From positions 1-64,000 of the forward strand of contig NZ_VITN01000023.1 in NCBI RefSeq assembly GCF_007828045.1: a stretch of 64,000 nt of DNA, read 5' to 3'. The notes under the pieces are model-generated. The model saw only the letters and a program-made list of their open reading frames with translations. It did not search any database and had not been told where the DNA came from. The position numbers and the translations under genes were made by a program. This stretch comes from Nitrospirillum amazonense. Its GTDB lineage: Bacteria; Pseudomonadota; Alphaproteobacteria; Azospirillales; Azospirillaceae. Shown here piece by piece: positions 63,777-64,000 of this stretch. Every line of letters begins with the position of its first letter. The stretch's first letter is position 1.

Positions 63777-64000
63777 TCACCCCCCTTCGCGCCTGCGTCG
63801 CCGGAACTCCGCCACCTTGGCCTTGGTGCCGCAGCCTTTCATGGAGCACCAGCGGCGGTCGCCGGCACGGGAGGTGTCGACGAAGAACAGGGTGCAGGTG
63901 GGTGATTGGCATTGCCGGATGTGCGCCGTCGCCGCCCCGCCGAACAGGTGCACCGCCTCGCGCGCCACGGTGGCGATGAAGGCCGTCATGGGGCCGTTGA
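63777..64000 (-). CDS. CGNR zinc finger protein, C-terminal part (runs off the window)
   Basis: The frame remains open through the right edge. The visible 74 residues contain the C-terminal zinc finger: CQSPTCTLFFVDTSRAG followed by RRWCSMKGCGTKAKVAEFRRR. This is the CGNR motif, here with Thr replacing Asn (CGTK). Full-length relatives are about 180-200 residues with an ABATE-type N-terminal domain, so roughly 120 residues lie outside. Family members are presumed regulators. Confidence 0.88.
   Translation of the reverse strand, partial: NGPMTAFIATVAREAVHLFGGAATAHIRQCQSPTCTLFFVDTSRAGDRRWCSMKGCGTKAKVAEFRRRRREGG

Overview
The window is high-GC DNA with densely packed genes and mostly alphaproteobacterial-type proteins. 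Ergothioneine genes, a class I PHA synthase, a recJ-glpX-hom-alaC block and TonB receptors together suggest a free-living or plant-associated Rhodospirillales member, perhaps Azospirillaceae. That placement is inferred from gene content; no rRNA or other marker is present to confirm it.

Region 1 (1-8780) holds two LysR-controlled redox gene sets. The first is a LysR divergent from a flavin monooxygenase, a quinone oxidoreductase and an SDR. The second is a LysR followed by alpha/beta hydrolase, SDR and GST. A composite regulatory element (15-bp T-N11-A palindrome, 14-15 bp, AAAGTCTTT, then a -10-like hexamer) occurs four times. Two copies lie in the second LysR/hydrolase intergenic region and two lie at 20.0 and 21.3 kb, ahead of GST-SnoaL and OYE-SDR. 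This implies one dispersed regulon for detoxifying or reducing electrophilic organic compounds.

Region 2 (8.9-16.4 kb) has a secreted M1 aminopeptidase, a TPR-bearing Ser/Thr kinase, an AraC regulator and an ECF sigma factor. Region 3 (16.4-20 kb) is an ergothioneine locus (egtB, DUF427 gene, egtD) with a divergent TetR and two matching operators. Region 4 (20-24.3 kb) holds the other two LysR-type regulon operons, including an SDR broken by one extra G, then a 0.9-kb stretch of dead mobile DNA.

Region 5 (24.3-38.8 kb) is a divergent catabolic cluster. TonB receptor, MFS transporter and aldehyde dehydrogenase read left; amidase, TetR, amine oxidase, agmatinase-family hydrolase, GABA transaminase, succinate-semialdehyde dehydrogenase and an omega-aminotransferase read right. 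The order fits import and breakdown of an acylated polyamine or guanidino compound to succinate. Two nearly identical 16-bp operators sit in the divergent gap.

Region 6 (38.9-42.5 kb) is an iron-uptake operon (siderophore receptor, PepSY protein, small membrane protein) behind a Fur-like box. Region 7 (42.5-51.4 kb) looks like a decayed genomic island. An IS66 element has cut an alpA-like gene; then come a TetR/SDR/cupin metabolic cassette with a repeated operator motif and a truncated tyrosine integrase beside two identical tRNA-Glu genes.

Region 8 (51.5-64 kb) is backbone: an unknown 503-aa protein, recJ-glpX-hom-alaC, a lipoprotein, a PHA synthase with an unusual 240-residue histone-H1-like N-terminal extension, a two-gene XRE module with its own operator-promoter, and the end of a CGNR zinc-finger gene running off the right edge.
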